Source of the DNA: Pseudomonadota bacterium | GTDB lineage: Bacteria > Pseudomonadota > Gammaproteobacteria > Acidiferrobacterales > Acidiferrobacteraceae | Length of the DNA stretch: 42,872 nucleotides | Assembly: GCA_021777535.1 (NCBI GenBank) | Contig: JAJYDN010000018.1 | Coordinates: 1 to 42,872 of the forward strand | Reading direction: 5' to 3' | In this document: positions 17,288-25,721 of the stretch, one piece after another | How the letters are laid out: each line of letters starts with the position of its first letter | Position numbering within the stretch: the first letter of the stretch is position 1 | Notes under the pieces: generated by a model | Told to the model about the DNA's origin: nothing | The model's database searches: none | Seen by the model: only the letters and a program-made list of their open reading frames with translations | Position numbers and translations under genes: made by a program

Positions 17288-17396
17288 CTGAACTCCCCCT
17301 CTGCCTTACCGCACGGCCTTTCATTTCAACCTAGAAGTTTAGGATAGCCCAGAATCGGCAGAAAAGGACACCGTGGGCCTTTCAAAGGATCAAGGC

Positions 17397-17420
17397 GGCC
17401 GTTAAAGGGGCCGTTAAAGG
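17397..17420. repeat. 12-bp perfect tandem duplication
   Basis: GGCCGTTAAAGG occurs at 17397-17408 and again at 17409-17420. Confidence 0.85.
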
Positions 17421-17497
17421 GGGACGTCACGGCTGCGTCATTCACCTCGTCAGAGCGTTGACGTGAAAGAAAGGGCTTGGATCCACGGCCTTTGGGA

Positions 17498-17595
17498 CCC
17501 GCCCCTGCGATCACGACGGCGTGAACGGTCCCGGCCACCACAAGGATGCGATGGCGGCGTCACGGGCGCGGCAGCCGGTCCGCGCAGACGCGCGC
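17498..17595 (+). repeat. copy A of a diverged direct repeat flanking the EamA gene
   Basis: This segment and copy B (18912-19009) share AACGGTCCCGGCCA, ATGGCGGCGTCACGGG and TCCGCGCAGACG in the same order and nearly the same spacing, separated by less similar stretches with small gaps. Both are on the same strand. Neither matches a mobile element I recognise. Confidence 0.65.
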
Positions 17596-17746
17596 GTCGA
17601 TCCGGCCCACTTTGCCGGTACCTGCACCGGGCCGCCGACTGGATCGATCGGGGCCCACGCGGGGCTGCCAAGCCCAACGACCCTTATATCGCATATACGA
17701 CGCTTCACGACGACGCCAGTCGCTGCGCCTCCGATCCGCGCGGCGC

Positions 17747-18631
17747 TTAAGGCCTTGCGGGCACGCGAGTCTTGTCAGGCACGGCGCCACGCATGGTAAG
17801 ACCCACCCCCGCCAGGATCAGCAGCCCCGCAATCGCAAGCCGCGCAGTGATCGGCTCTCCGAGAAGCGCCCAGCCGCCGAGGGCAACCATCACCGGGACT
17901 GCCAGTTGCACAGTGGCCGCGAACACCGCACGCAGTCTCGGCAACAGCGCATACCAGAGCAGGTAGACAAGCGCCGAGGTCACGGCCCCCGAGACGAGCG
18001 CCTCGAGCACACCGGCGAAACGCGGCGCGGGCGAATGTAGGGCATGCGCACCCAAGCGCACAACAGCAAGCCCCGCGGCCGCCAGCGCAGCGTAGACGAA
18101 ATTCACGGTGGTATGCGCAAGCGGCTCGCGCACCCTGCGGCCGCCCATCGAGTACAGGCCCCAGGAAAACCCCGCGGCCAGCATGCCGGCTACCGCCCAG
18201 GGCGCCGGACGGTGGAGCTGCAGGGCCACCAGGATGTAGAGCCCGGCGAGCGCCAGCAGACCGCCGGCGACGTGGCTTACGGTTGGCCGTTCGCCGCCAA
18301 GCGTCGCCGCCATGAACATCGTCAGCTGCACGGCAAAAAAGAGCAGCAGGGCGCCCATGGCGGCACCCAACACGACATAGCTATAAGAAAACGCCGCGGC
18401 ATAGAGAAACAACCAGAATGCATTGGCCTGTGGACGCTTAAGCGGGACGCGGCGCCACGCCGACAGTACTGCAAGCAAAGCCGCACCGCTTGCGAGCCTT
18501 ATGGCGGTAAAGAGCGTTGCGCCGATCGCATGATCGCTCAAGGCCGCACGCGCAAGCAGGCTGTTTCCGGCCATGCCGGCCAGAACCACGAGTGTCGCGC
18601 CCGCCACGGAAAGATCCCGCTTACCGTCCAT
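17747..18631 (-). CDS. EamA/DMT-family transporter
   Basis: About 294 residues form ten predicted membrane segments arranged as two EamA repeats. The first runs from VAGATLVVLAGMAGNSLLAR to about LVALQLHRP, the second from WAVAGMLAAGFSWGLYSMGG to LLILAGVGLTMRG. The second half has the typical GEPITARLAIAGLLILAGV. The family exports metabolites such as amino acids, purines or cofactors; the substrate cannot be inferred. The start is uncertain: ATG 18631 begins just before helix 1, and in-frame ATG 18658 would add nine residues; neither has a clear Shine-Dalgarno. The gene is bracketed by the repeat pair at 17498 and 18912. Confidence 0.88.
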   Translation of the reverse strand: MDGKRDLSVAGATLVVLAGMAGNSLLARAALSDHAIGATLFTAIRLASGAALLAVLSAWRRVPLKRPQANAFWLFLYAAAFSYSYVVLGAAMGALLLFFAVQLTMFMAATLGGERPTVSHVAGGLLALAGLYILVALQLHRPAPWAVAGMLAAGFSWGLYSMGGRRVREPLAHTTVNFVYAALAAAGLAVVRLGAHALHSPAPRFAGVLEALVSGAVTSALVYLLWYALLPRLRAVFAATVQLAVPVMVALGGWALLGEPITARLAIAGLLILAGVGLTMRGAVPDKTRVPARP

Positions 18632-18658
18632 ACCGATGTCCGCAAAAACCGCAATCAT

Positions 18659-19693
18659 AGCCGCATGCGTGCGGATTCGATAGCACGAGGCCCCGCCCTG
18701 GCCGGGGGCGTCATTCACCTCACCAGGTCGTTCGCTGCGCGCCAGCGAAGCGAAGATGCATAGTCCGCGGGGACGGTCATGCGGCCGGCAATGTCGACAC
18801 ACCGCGTTGCGGGCCGCATGGCCTGGGGAGACTTCGACGTCCCGTCGCGCATGCGGAGGGTCGGCGCACGCTTGGACATAAAAGCAATGGTTCGGGTTCG
18901 CGGGCTTGCGGGCCCGCCTCTGCGGTCACGGACGACACGAACGGTCCCGGCCAGATAGATGCCATGGCGGCGTCACGGGTGCGGCGCCGATCCGCGCAGA
19001 CGAGCGCGCCGAATGGGGCCCGCCTGATGCGCACCCACCATACGCGGGGCTTGTGCGCGGGCGGGATACGGCCGGCGCCGCGAGGGACGACCAGCGGCAG
19101 ACCCTCCCAGGCGGGGACGTCGGCGACATCGGGTAAGGGAAGTGCGTCTTCGCGACCCCTGCCCGAAAACGGGGCCACTGGGGCATGGAGAACCACCTGT
19201 ACCATGTGGACCATGAGGCCTGCCACGAAGAACCATTGCCGCGCGGGACCCATCGGTCAAACCCTCGCCTGCCGGCGCCGCTTGGCCTTGCGCCTCCCCG
19301 CCCGTTTCTGCGATCCCAACATCCAAAGCCGCGTTACAGGCCTTTGGCCGCGCAAGGTCGGACAAGGTATTGAGAATACGGTACCAGGAGGGCCGCCAAC
19401 GCCCAAAACCCCGGAGACTACGCGGTGCCAGCCCGCGCAGGCGTGCACCTTGCGATCGCGTCGTCGGTAATCGGTAATTAATTTGCCCGGAAGCGGTCCC
19501 CCGCCATTCCTGGCTACCCACACCATCGATTGTGGACCGCCTCAGGCATCCTGTGATGGAGATACGACACAAACTGCGCGACGCTGACGGAACAATGGGG
19601 GCACACCGCCACGGATTGACTTGCCAGACAGCCTTGGCAATGATGGGTCATGCGAAAGCAACAGCAGACAGCCGGCCGGCCTCCGGAGCCGTC
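18659..19693. other. 1-kb gene-free region with the second repeat copy
   Basis: A minus-strand frame (18777-19253) is open and starts fairly protein-like (FFVAGLMVHMVQVVLHAPV), but it becomes Arg/Pro-rich and shows no domain. Part of it, RDAAMASIWPGPF, parallels RDAAIASLWWPGPF read from copy A on the same strand. That may reflect only the DNA repeat. GCGTCATTCACCTC (18708-18721) and repeat copy B (18912-19009) lie here. I see nothing firm in 19254-19693. Confidence 0.4.
18912..19009 (+). repeat. copy B of the diverged direct repeat flanking the EamA gene
   Basis: It matches copy A at 17498-17595 over about 100 bases, with several exact blocks of 12-16 bases. A separate shared block, GCGTCATTCACCTC, lies about 200 bases before this copy but only about 60 bases before copy A, so the spacing has drifted. 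Confidence 0.65.
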
Positions 19694-20704
19694 ATGACCG
19701 CCCAGGGGGGCGGTGGCCGCGCGGCGCTTTTCTTCCTGTTTTTGCTCGCCGCTTATCCCCTCTGGCCCTATGTCGTTCCCCTGTTTGCGGGCGCCGTCCT
19801 CTGCGCGGTCGGCTGGCGCACGCAACTTGCGTTCGAGAGGCGCTTCCACGTGCCGCGCATGGTCGGCGCGGCGGTCCACGCGCTCGTCTGGCTTGCCATC
19901 ATCGCCATCCCGGCCTCCCTCATCATCCAGACGGTTGCCGCCAATCTCGGGCCGCTCATCGCGAAATGGCAATCGGGGGCCCCCCTGTTCACTGTCCCTG
20001 CGCGCCTTGCACAAATACCCTTCATCGGCGCGTGGCTCAGCCGGCGCCTGCATGAACTGAACGCGAAGATCCTTCTCCATTACCTCCAGGAACACGCGGG
20101 CTTCATAAAGGACAGCCTCGCTCATGTCTGGATTCTGTTCCTGCATACCGTGATCGCGGCGCTCGCAGTCCTTTCTCTGGGCTTGCGCGGCGAACACGTC
20201 GATGCCGAACTCCACCGTATCGCGCACACCCTGTGGGGCGCCCGCGGGCCGGAGGTCATCGCCATCGCGATGCGTTCGGCGCGCGCCGTCATGATCGGAC
20301 TGATCGGCGTCGGCGTGGCCGAAGGCGTGCTCATCGGCGCAAGCTATAGCCTCGCCCGCATGCCGATGTGGACCGTGTGGATGGTCGCGACGATGCTTCT
20401 TTCGGCCATCCCTTTCGGGGCCGGCGCCATAGTCGCATTGGCCACCGGCTGGCTGATGTTGAACGGGCATCTCCTGGCCGGGATCCTCGTGGCCGCCTGG
20501 GGGACCATCGTCATCACTGCCGCCGACCTGGCCTTGCGGCCGCTCGTCACCGGCGCGCAAAGCCCTGTGCCCTTCCTGCTGCTGCTCCTCAGCATCCTGG
20601 GCGGCGCCAAGGTGTTTGGCCTGGTGGGCGTCATTGCCGGCCCCTTTTTCGTGATGGTGGCAAGCGGCCTGTGGCAGGCGTGGCTGCGGGAACCGGCCGC
20701 CTAG
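19694..20704 (+). CDS. AI-2E family (PerM/YdgG-like) membrane protein
   Basis: A 336-residue polytopic protein with the AI-2E transporter family plan. A pair of N-terminal membrane segments (ALFFLFLLAAYPLWPYVVPL) is followed by a helix, a large loop containing the predicted amphipathic region (LSRRLHELNAKILLHYLQEH), and a C-terminal helical bundle including GLIGVGVAEGVLIGASY, AIPFGAGAIVALATGW and ILGGAKVFGLVGVIAGPFF. Members are variously linked to signal export or to transport of ions or small molecules; the role here is open. GGAG at 19685-19688 selects ATG 19694. Its stop overlaps that of the convergent ATP-grasp gene in a shared CTAG. Confidence 0.88.
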   Translation: MTAQGGGGRAALFFLFLLAAYPLWPYVVPLFAGAVLCAVGWRTQLAFERRFHVPRMVGAAVHALVWLAIIAIPASLIIQTVAANLGPLIAKWQSGAPLFTVPARLAQIPFIGAWLSRRLHELNAKILLHYLQEHAGFIKDSLAHVWILFLHTVIAALAVLSLGLRGEHVDAELHRIAHTLWGARGPEVIAIAMRSARAVMIGLIGVGVAEGVLIGASYSLARMPMWTVWMVATMLLSAIPFGAGAIVALATGWLMLNGHLLAGILVAAWGTIVITAADLALRPLVTGAQSPVPFLLLLLSILGGAKVFGLVGVIAGPFFVMVASGLWQAWLREPAA

Positions 20705-21969
20705 GAAGTGGCCGGCTGCACCCGCCAGGTCGGCGCGACTACGAACCGCAGATGGGCATGCGCGGTCTTCAGTGCCCCGTAGACCTCGTCGAAGGTGGGT
20801 GCGCGCGCGAAGATGAAACCGACATAACTCGACCCCTCCGGCAGCGGCACCAGTTCCTGTCCCTCATGCACGTCGATCACGACGTCTTCGACGCCCGGTA
20901 CCCGGTCGGCCGCCATCAGGCCCTCCACACGGCGCAGGATGCCGGCGGCAGGCACGGGAATCATGAGAACGCCCGCCGCCCCCTCCGGGCGTCCCGGCAA
21001 GACCGGTTCCCGCAAGGCGTGGCGGACCACCACCTCCTCCAGCGAACGCCCGAGCCCGAAACGCAGCAGCCGCCCGCACAGGCCTCCAATCGTGCGCGCG
21101 GCAATCTCGACGATGAACACGCCTTGCGCATTGATGCGGCACTCGGCGTGCAGCGGGCCCTCACGCAGCCCGTAGGCGTGCGCGCCCCGCTCGACCTCCT
21201 CGCGGACAGCTTCCTGTAACGCCGCCGGCAGACGCGAGGGGGTGATGTAATAACTTTCCTCGAAGAACGGACCATCGAGGGGTTCGGGCTTGTCGAAAAG
21301 GGCGAGCACCGCGAGCTTTCCGCCGGTCAGCAATCCTTCGAGGGCCACTTCCCGCCCGGGAATGAACGCCTCGATCAGCGCAAGCCGGGGCCGTGCGCGG
21401 GCACAGTTGTCCAAAAGCCGTCCAAGGCGCGCAAGACTGGCATGGAGGGCGACGGCATCATCGATGCGCATGACGCCCTGGCTTGCCGACAGGGAAACGG
21501 GTTTTAGGACCAGCGGGTAGGGAAAGGCCGCAGCCGCAGCCGCCTGGGGCGGCTCTTCGAGATCGATGACACGGTGCCAGGGGGTTTTTACCGACGCTGC
21601 GGCCAGTGCGGCGCGGGCCCAGTCCTTGCGCCGGGCGATCCGCAGGGCGGATGGGGGATTGGCCGCCAGGCCGAGACCTGCGGCAATGACGCCCGCGATC
21701 TCGCTTCCCAGGTCATCCAGGCCAAGGACTGCCGCAAAGGGCCCGTGACGGCGCACTTCCTCGCCGACATCGCGCACGCAGCCATCCGGATCGGCAAACG
21801 TAAGCCGCAGGCCCGGCGCACCGGGATCGACCAGGGGCGATGTACCTTCGCTGGCAAACACCGGTACTGCGCCGGCTACCCGGACCGCCTCCAGAAATGG
21901 TGCGGTCCGGTAGCTGCCGAATGGCGCAACGACCAGCAGGCGCGGCTTGGCGTTATCCGCAGCCGCCAC
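20701..21969 (-). CDS. ATP-grasp enzyme, L-amino-acid-ligase-like
   Basis: A cytoplasmic ATP-grasp ligase of about 422 residues. The N-domain has LLVVAPFGSYRTAPFLEAVR; the ATP-binding part has ARRKDWARAALAAA and PYPLVLKPVSLSASQG (ATP-contacting Lys); metal-binding residues lie in LHAECRINAQGVFIVEIAAR. The C-terminal region (GILRRVEGL, GQELVPLPEGSSYVGFIFAR) resembles the extra domain of L-amino-acid ligases. It should activate a carboxylate with ATP and join it to an amine; the substrates are unknown. I place the start at GTG 21969, 17 nt inside the upstream Fe-S carrier gene. ATG 22074 would add an Ala-rich leader that is just another frame of the carrier's Gly/Cys tail. Confidence 0.82.
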   Translation of the reverse strand: MAAADNAKPRLLVVAPFGSYRTAPFLEAVRVAGAVPVFASEGTSPLVDPGAPGLRLTFADPDGCVRDVGEEVRRHGPFAAVLGLDDLGSEIAGVIAAGLGLAANPPSALRIARRKDWARAALAAASVKTPWHRVIDLEEPPQAAAAAAFPYPLVLKPVSLSASQGVMRIDDAVALHASLARLGRLLDNCARARPRLALIEAFIPGREVALEGLLTGGKLAVLALFDKPEPLDGPFFEESYYITPSRLPAALQEAVREEVERGAHAYGLREGPLHAECRINAQGVFIVEIAARTIGGLCGRLLRFGLGRSLEEVVVRHALREPVLPGRPEGAAGVLMIPVPAAGILRRVEGLMAADRVPGVEDVVIDVHEGQELVPLPEGSSYVGFIFARAPTFDEVYGALKTAHAHLRFVVAPTWRVQPATS

Positions 21970-22384
21970 CGCCGCCGCAGCCGCCGCCGCTTCCCCCGCC
22001 GCAACCCCCGCCGCCGCAACCCCCGCCGCTCGAACGCGGGGAGACGTTACGGAACAAGAAGCGCGCACCGTCATCTTCCGTGTAATCGATTTCGGCGCCC
22101 TCGAGATAATTCAGGGCGACTGCGTCGATGTAGAGGGCCAGATCCCCCGACGTCCAGGTCGCATCCTGGGGATTGGGCGCCTCGGCAAGCCCCATACCAT
22201 ACGAAAGGCCGCTACAGCCGCCACCGGCCACGAAGACGCGCACGCCCGTGACGCCATCGGCTGCGGCCGACTGCACGATCTCGGTCAGCTTCTCGCGGGC
22301 CGCCTCGGTCACGCGGATCATCTCGTCGCTGTTCATGTGTTGCGGAAACACGGCACCGGCCGAAGCGGCTTGGTCCTGGTACAT
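21953..22384 (-). CDS. A-type Fe-S carrier (IscA/ErpA family) with a Gly/Cys-rich tail
   Basis: The 143-residue HesB/IscA-like protein has MIRVTEAAREKLTEIV, then VRVFVAGGGCSGLSYGMGLAE with the first conserved Cys, and DLALYIDAVALNYLEGAEIDY. Standard members end with a C-G-C pair that completes the cluster site. Here the sequence after FRNVSPRSS is GGGCGGGGCGGGSGGGCGGG followed by GGCG: four Cys spaced in glycine with no C-x-C. ATG 22384 has AGAGG eight bases upstream, and upstream GTG and ATG codons fit less well. The downstream ATP-grasp gene overlaps its end. It likely carries or delivers 2Fe-2S or 4Fe-4S clusters. Confidence 0.88.
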   Translation of the reverse strand: MYQDQAASAGAVFPQHMNSDEMIRVTEAAREKLTEIVQSAAADGVTGVRVFVAGGGCSGLSYGMGLAEAPNPQDATWTSGDLALYIDAVALNYLEGAEIDYTEDDGARFLFRNVSPRSSGGGCGGGGCGGGSGGGCGGGGGCG

Positions 22385-22507
22385 GCGCATCACCTCTGGG
22401 AGAGAAAAATGCCAGTATAGCGCGTTGCCCCGCCCAAAACATGCTGGCCGCGACGGACCTCCTGCCTTTATACTGGACGCTTCAGGTTTTTTTTAGAGGG
22501 ATCCCCC

Positions 22508-22771
22508 GTGCGCATGGTTTATTGCCGCATTCTGCAACGCGAGGCCGAAGGGCTCGACCGTCCCCCCTACCCGGGTGAACTTGGCACCCGCGTCTTTGAG
22601 GAAATCTCGCGGGAGGCCTGGACGCGCTGGCTGGACCAGCTGTCCGTGCTCATGAACGAACACGGACTGAGCAGCGCCGATCCGCAGGCCCTGAACGACA
22701 TCGAAAATCTCATGCGCGCCCATTTCTTCGGCGGTCAGCCGGTACCGTTGCGGCCCAAAGGGAAGAAGTAG
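22508..22771 (+). CDS. yggX: Fe(2+)-trafficking / oxidative damage protection protein YggX
   Basis: An 87-residue protein with the YggX signature: VYCRILQREAEGLDRPPYPGELG, a Cys near the N-terminus, ISREAWTRWLDQLSVLMNE and an acidic/aromatic end. YggX proteins limit oxidative damage to Fe-S clusters and are linked to labile iron handling in the cytoplasm. GAGGG at 22496-22500 is spaced 7 nt from GTG 22508 and 13 nt from ATG 22514, so GTG is preferred. It is divergent from the Fe-S carrier gene, a sensible functional neighbourhood. Confidence 0.93.
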   Translation: MRMVYCRILQREAEGLDRPPYPGELGTRVFEEISREAWTRWLDQLSVLMNEHGLSSADPQALNDIENLMRAHFFGGQPVPLRPKGKK

Positions 22772-22802
22772 GGCGCCGTCCCCGCGGCACCGGCCGGGCA
22801 CG

Positions 22803-22834
22803 GCCCGCCATCCCGGGCGCCCGGGATGGCGGGC
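22803..22834. terminator. 32-bp perfect palindrome between convergent yggX and acpS
   Basis: GCCCGCCATCCCGGGC is followed at once by its exact reverse complement. It lies midway between two converging stop codons (22771 and 22863). With no loop bases it could fold into a very stable hairpin in RNA from either strand. There is no immediate T-run, so calling it a bidirectional terminator or transcript-end stabiliser is inference. Confidence 0.55.
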
Positions 22835-22862
22835 AACGCAAGCGTGCCGTGGCGGTTTTGCT

Positions 22863-23243
22863 TCAAGCGCTCTCGAGCACCACGAAGGCGACGGCATACT
22901 CCCGCTCGTCTGCGAGCGACAGGTGCAGCCTTGCCACGCCACGCGCATCCGCATAACGTTGCGCGCCGTTCAGCAGGACCAGCCGCGGCGCACCGAGCGT
23001 ATCGGGCAGAACCGCAATGTCCCGCAACCCGAAATCCCCCCGGAATCCGCAGCCCAGCGCCTTTACCAAGGCCTCCTTGGCCGCAAAGCGCTTGGCCAGA
23101 TAATGCGCAGGCTTGACGCTCTGCGCGAAGGCCTGCCGCTCGGGCTCGGCAAGAATGCGCCTTGCATAGGCCTCGCCAAAGCGTCCAAGACCCGCCTCCA
23201 GCCGCGCCACCTCCACGATATCGGTGCCGACACCCACGATCAC
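22863..23243 (-). CDS. acpS: holo-[acyl-carrier-protein] synthase
   Basis: AcpS transfers 4'-phosphopantetheine from CoA to a serine of ACP, activating fatty acid synthesis. The 126-residue protein shows [13 protein letters not shown] with Asp8 and [12 protein letters not shown] with Glu57, the Mg2+-binding pair. [17 protein letters not shown] closes the fold. Translation starts with GTG at 23243, overlapping the pdxJ stop as GTGA. It is the last gene of the rpoE-to-acpS block and runs into the 22803 palindrome. Confidence 0.96.
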   Translation of the reverse strand: MIVGVGTDIVEVARLEAGLGRFGEAYARRILAEPERQAFAQSVKPAHYLAKRFAAKEALVKALGCGFRGDFGLRDIAVLPDTLGAPRLVLLNGAQRYADARGVARLHLSLADEREYAVAFVVLESA

Positions 23244-23959
23244 AGCGCCAGCCCCTGCATGAGGCGCTTCATGTCGATCACCGCCTGCGCCAAACCCGTA
23301 AACAGGGCGCGCGCGATGATGGCATGGCCGATGTTCAGCTCCTCGATGCCGCCGATGGCGGCGATCTGCTGCACGTTGTGGTAATGGAGGCCGTGGCCGG
23401 CATTGACGGACAGGCCGCCCTTGCGGCCCAGACGGACGGCCTGGACGAGGCGCTCGTATTCGGCCCCGGCCGCCTCGCCTGTTGCGTTCGCGAAACGCCC
23501 GGTATGCAATTCGATGACAGGGGCCCCGACTGCCGCCGCCGCCTCGATCTGGTGGGGCTCGGGATCGATGAACAACGACACCCTGACGCCGGCATCAGCA
23601 AGGCGCCGGCAAGCCTCGCGCAACCGCCGGCTGTCATCGGCTACATTGAGGCCGCCTTCGGTCGTGAGTTCCGCGCGCCGCTCCGGCACGAGGCAGCAGT
23701 CGCTCGGCCGCTGCGCCTCCGCGAAAGCCAGCGTCTCCTCGGTCACCGCCATCTCGAGATTCATGCGCACACTCAGCAATTCGCCGAGCATGCGCACGTC
23801 GCGCTCCTGGATGTGCCGGCGATCTTCGCGCAGATGCAAGGTGATGAGATCCGCGCCCGCCTGTTCGGCGACCAGCGCCGCCTGAACGGGATCGGGATAG
23901 CGGGTGTGACGCGCCTGCCGCAGCGTCGCCACATGATCGATGTTTACGCCAAGTTTCAT
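23240..23959 (-). CDS. pdxJ: pyridoxine 5'-phosphate synthase
   Basis: PdxJ condenses 1-deoxyxylulose 5-phosphate with the PdxA product to form pyridoxine 5'-phosphate, the last ring-forming step of DXP-dependent vitamin B6 synthesis. The 239-residue TIM barrel begins [17 protein letters not shown] and includes [54 protein letters not shown] and [12 protein letters not shown], all standard. The start at 23959 is set by this N-terminus; a longer in-frame ATG at 24034 adds non-homologous residues. It follows recO after 130 nt and is coupled to acpS. Confidence 0.97.
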   Translation of the reverse strand: MKLGVNIDHVATLRQARHTRYPDPVQAALVAEQAGADLITLHLREDRRHIQERDVRMLGELLSVRMNLEMAVTEETLAFAEAQRPSDCCLVPERRAELTTEGGLNVADDSRRLREACRRLADAGVRVSLFIDPEPHQIEAAAAVGAPVIELHTGRFANATGEAAGAEYERLVQAVRLGRKGGLSVNAGHGLHYHNVQQIAAIGGIEELNIGHAIIARALFTGLAQAVIDMKRLMQGLAL

Positions 23960-24089
23960 GGATAGTTGCCGGAAATCCGGGATTTTCGCCGAAAGCGCGG
24001 GCGCTCCGCCCGGATCTCCGCCTCCTTTTGTCATTGGGCCTTTTTTTCAAGCGGGCCCCGCCATCGGGGCCGGCCCCTTTGCCCCCGCC

Positions 24090-24812
24090 CTATTCCGGGG
24101 ACGCCGTGCGCAATGCCCTGAAAAGACTGCGCGTATGGAGCGGCTTCTCGCCCAGCAGCCCGTCTACCAGAACCCGTAACAAGGCCTTGGCCTCGCGCAA
24201 CTGGCGCGGCTCGGCCAGCTGCTCGCTGGCAAGTCCGGTGAGGGTGCTGCCGCGCACCGCGACACCTTGCAGCGTACCGGCCTGCGCTGCGGGTACCGGG
24301 CCTTCGCCGATGCCATACACATAGAGGCCATCCGGATCGATCGCGCGCCCGGACCGGTCGTGGCTCAACAACAAGCCGTAGCCGAGTGCGGCCAGCATGC
24401 GCTTTTCGAAGACGCGCAGGATCGGCTCCTGGCAGCCGTCGCGCATCAGCGCCTTCAGCGCCTCCTCGTAGGCCCCATACAAATCCCTATGGCCTTCATG
24501 CCGATGGAGCAGGCGCAGCAACAGCTCATTCACGTAAAACCCGCACCAGACGGCATTGCCGCGCAATTCGACGTGCGGCATGCGCGTCTCGGCAGCCACC
24601 AGCGTGCCAAGCTCCCCGTGCTGGGTCCAGCTCAGCAAGAGCGGCTGGAAGGGGCGCAGATTGGCGCCCGCAAAGGTCCGCCCGGGCCGCCGCACGCCCT
24701 TGGCGACGAGACCCACACGGCCAAATTGCGCGGTAAAGATTTCCAGCAGAACGCTCGTCTCGCCGTAGGCATGGCGATGAAGGACGAACCCCTGCTGTTC
24801 TTCAGCCCGCAT
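24090..24812 (-). CDS. recO: DNA repair protein RecO
   Basis: RecO anneals single strands and, with RecR, loads RecA on SSB-coated DNA in the RecFOR pathway. The 240-residue protein has the N-terminal OB-fold (GFVLHRHAYGETSVLLEIFT, GRVGLVAKGVRRP) followed by the helical domain (FYVNELLLRLLHRHEGHRDLYGAYEEAL, RVFEKRMLAALGYG). The start ATG 24812 lies 3 nt after the era stop, so the two are cotranscribed and probably coupled. Confidence 0.95.
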   Translation of the reverse strand: MRAEEQQGFVLHRHAYGETSVLLEIFTAQFGRVGLVAKGVRRPGRTFAGANLRPFQPLLLSWTQHGELGTLVAAETRMPHVELRGNAVWCGFYVNELLLRLLHRHEGHRDLYGAYEEALKALMRDGCQEPILRVFEKRMLAALGYGLLLSHDRSGRAIDPDGLYVYGIGEGPVPAAQAGTLQGVAVRGSTLTGLASEQLAEPRQLREAKALLRVLVDGLLGEKPLHTRSLFRALRTASPE

Positions 24813-24815
24813 CGC

Positions 24816-25721
24816 TCAAGTATCCTCTCCGTAACCCAGCGACCGCAAGGCGCGGGCGTCGTCCGACCAGCCGCCGCGCACCTTGACCCACAAGCCCAGA
24901 TAGACCTTGCGTCCCAGGTGGCGCTCGATCTCCCGGCGCGCAGCGCTGCCGATGGCCTTCAACGCCGCCCCGCCATGCCCAACCAGAATCGCCTTCTGGC
25001 CCTCCTTCTCAACATAAATACTCGCCTCGATCCGGATCAACCCTCTTTCCGACCGATAGCTATCGATATCCACGGTCGTCACGTACGGGATCTCTTTGGC
25101 AAACCGTCTAAAGACCTGCTCGCGAATGAATTCGCCGATGATGAAGCGATCCCCGCGGTCGCTCAACTGATCTTCGGGGAACAGCGGATCACGCACCGGC
25201 AAGTACCGGGCGATGGCCGCCTCGAGGGCATCGACGTTGGCGCCCGCGCGCGCCGACAACGGCACGATCTCGGCGAACACACCCATGGCCCCGAGTTCCT
25301 TCAAAAGCGGCAGCAGGACCTCCTTGTCCGCCAGCCGATCGACCTTGTTCAGCGCCAGCAAAAGCGGGCGGCCACGCAAATGGTCGACGGCAAAACGCAA
25401 CGCCGCAAGATCCGCGTCCTGCAGGCGCGGCACGGCCGCCACCATGACGAGGCAATCGGCCTCCTCGAGGCCTTGCGCTGCGGCGCGGTCCATGTGCTGC
25501 GCAAGCGCCCCCTTCCCGCCGAACACGAGTCCTGGCGTATCCAGGTAAAGAAACTGCGCGGATGCGGTCGTCTTGATGCCGAGGATGCGATGGCGTGTCG
25601 TCTGCGGCTTTGGCGAGGTGATGAGCAGCTTCTGCCCGAGCAGGCGATTGATGAGCGTCGATTTGCCGACATTCGGCCGCCCGAATACCGCCACATAGCC
25701 GCTGCGAAATCCGGTATTCAT
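24816..25721 (-). CDS. era: GTPase Era
   Basis: Era is an essential GTPase that binds 16S rRNA and helps 30S subunit assembly. The 301-residue protein has G1 GRPNVGKS (14-21), switch and G3 LDTPGL, G4 NKVD and, in the C-terminal third, the KH domain (ILVGHGGAALKAIGSAARREIERHLG, VYLGLWVKVRGGW). GGAGG precedes the ATG at 25721. Unlike the usual tight rnc-era coupling, 235 nt separate it from rnc. Confidence 0.97.
   Translation of the reverse strand: MNTGFRSGYVAVFGRPNVGKSTLINRLLGQKLLITSPKPQTTRHRILGIKTTASAQFLYLDTPGLVFGGKGALAQHMDRAAAQGLEEADCLVMVAAVPRLQDADLAALRFAVDHLRGRPLLLALNKVDRLADKEVLLPLLKELGAMGVFAEIVPLSARAGANVDALEAAIARYLPVRDPLFPEDQLSDRGDRFIIGEFIREQVFRRFAKEIPYVTTVDIDSYRSERGLIRIEASIYVEKEGQKAILVGHGGAALKAIGSAARREIERHLGRKVYLGLWVKVRGGWSDDARALRSLGYGEDT

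Larger units (their letters stand above)
17288..17746. other. gene-free region carrying repeats, downstream of the EamA gene
   Basis: Small open frames here are not protein-like. The stretch holds a 12-bp tandem duplication (17397-17420), a GCGTCATTCACCTC segment (17435-17448) and copy A of a diverged repeat (17498-17595). The last two recur on the other side of the EamA gene. Confidence 0.5.

Noticed and set aside
21970-22074. Longer N-terminus of the ATP-grasp protein from ATG 22074
   Set aside because: The added residues are an Ala-rich shadow of the carrier's Gly/Cys codons; the ATP-grasp fold begins after GTG 21969.
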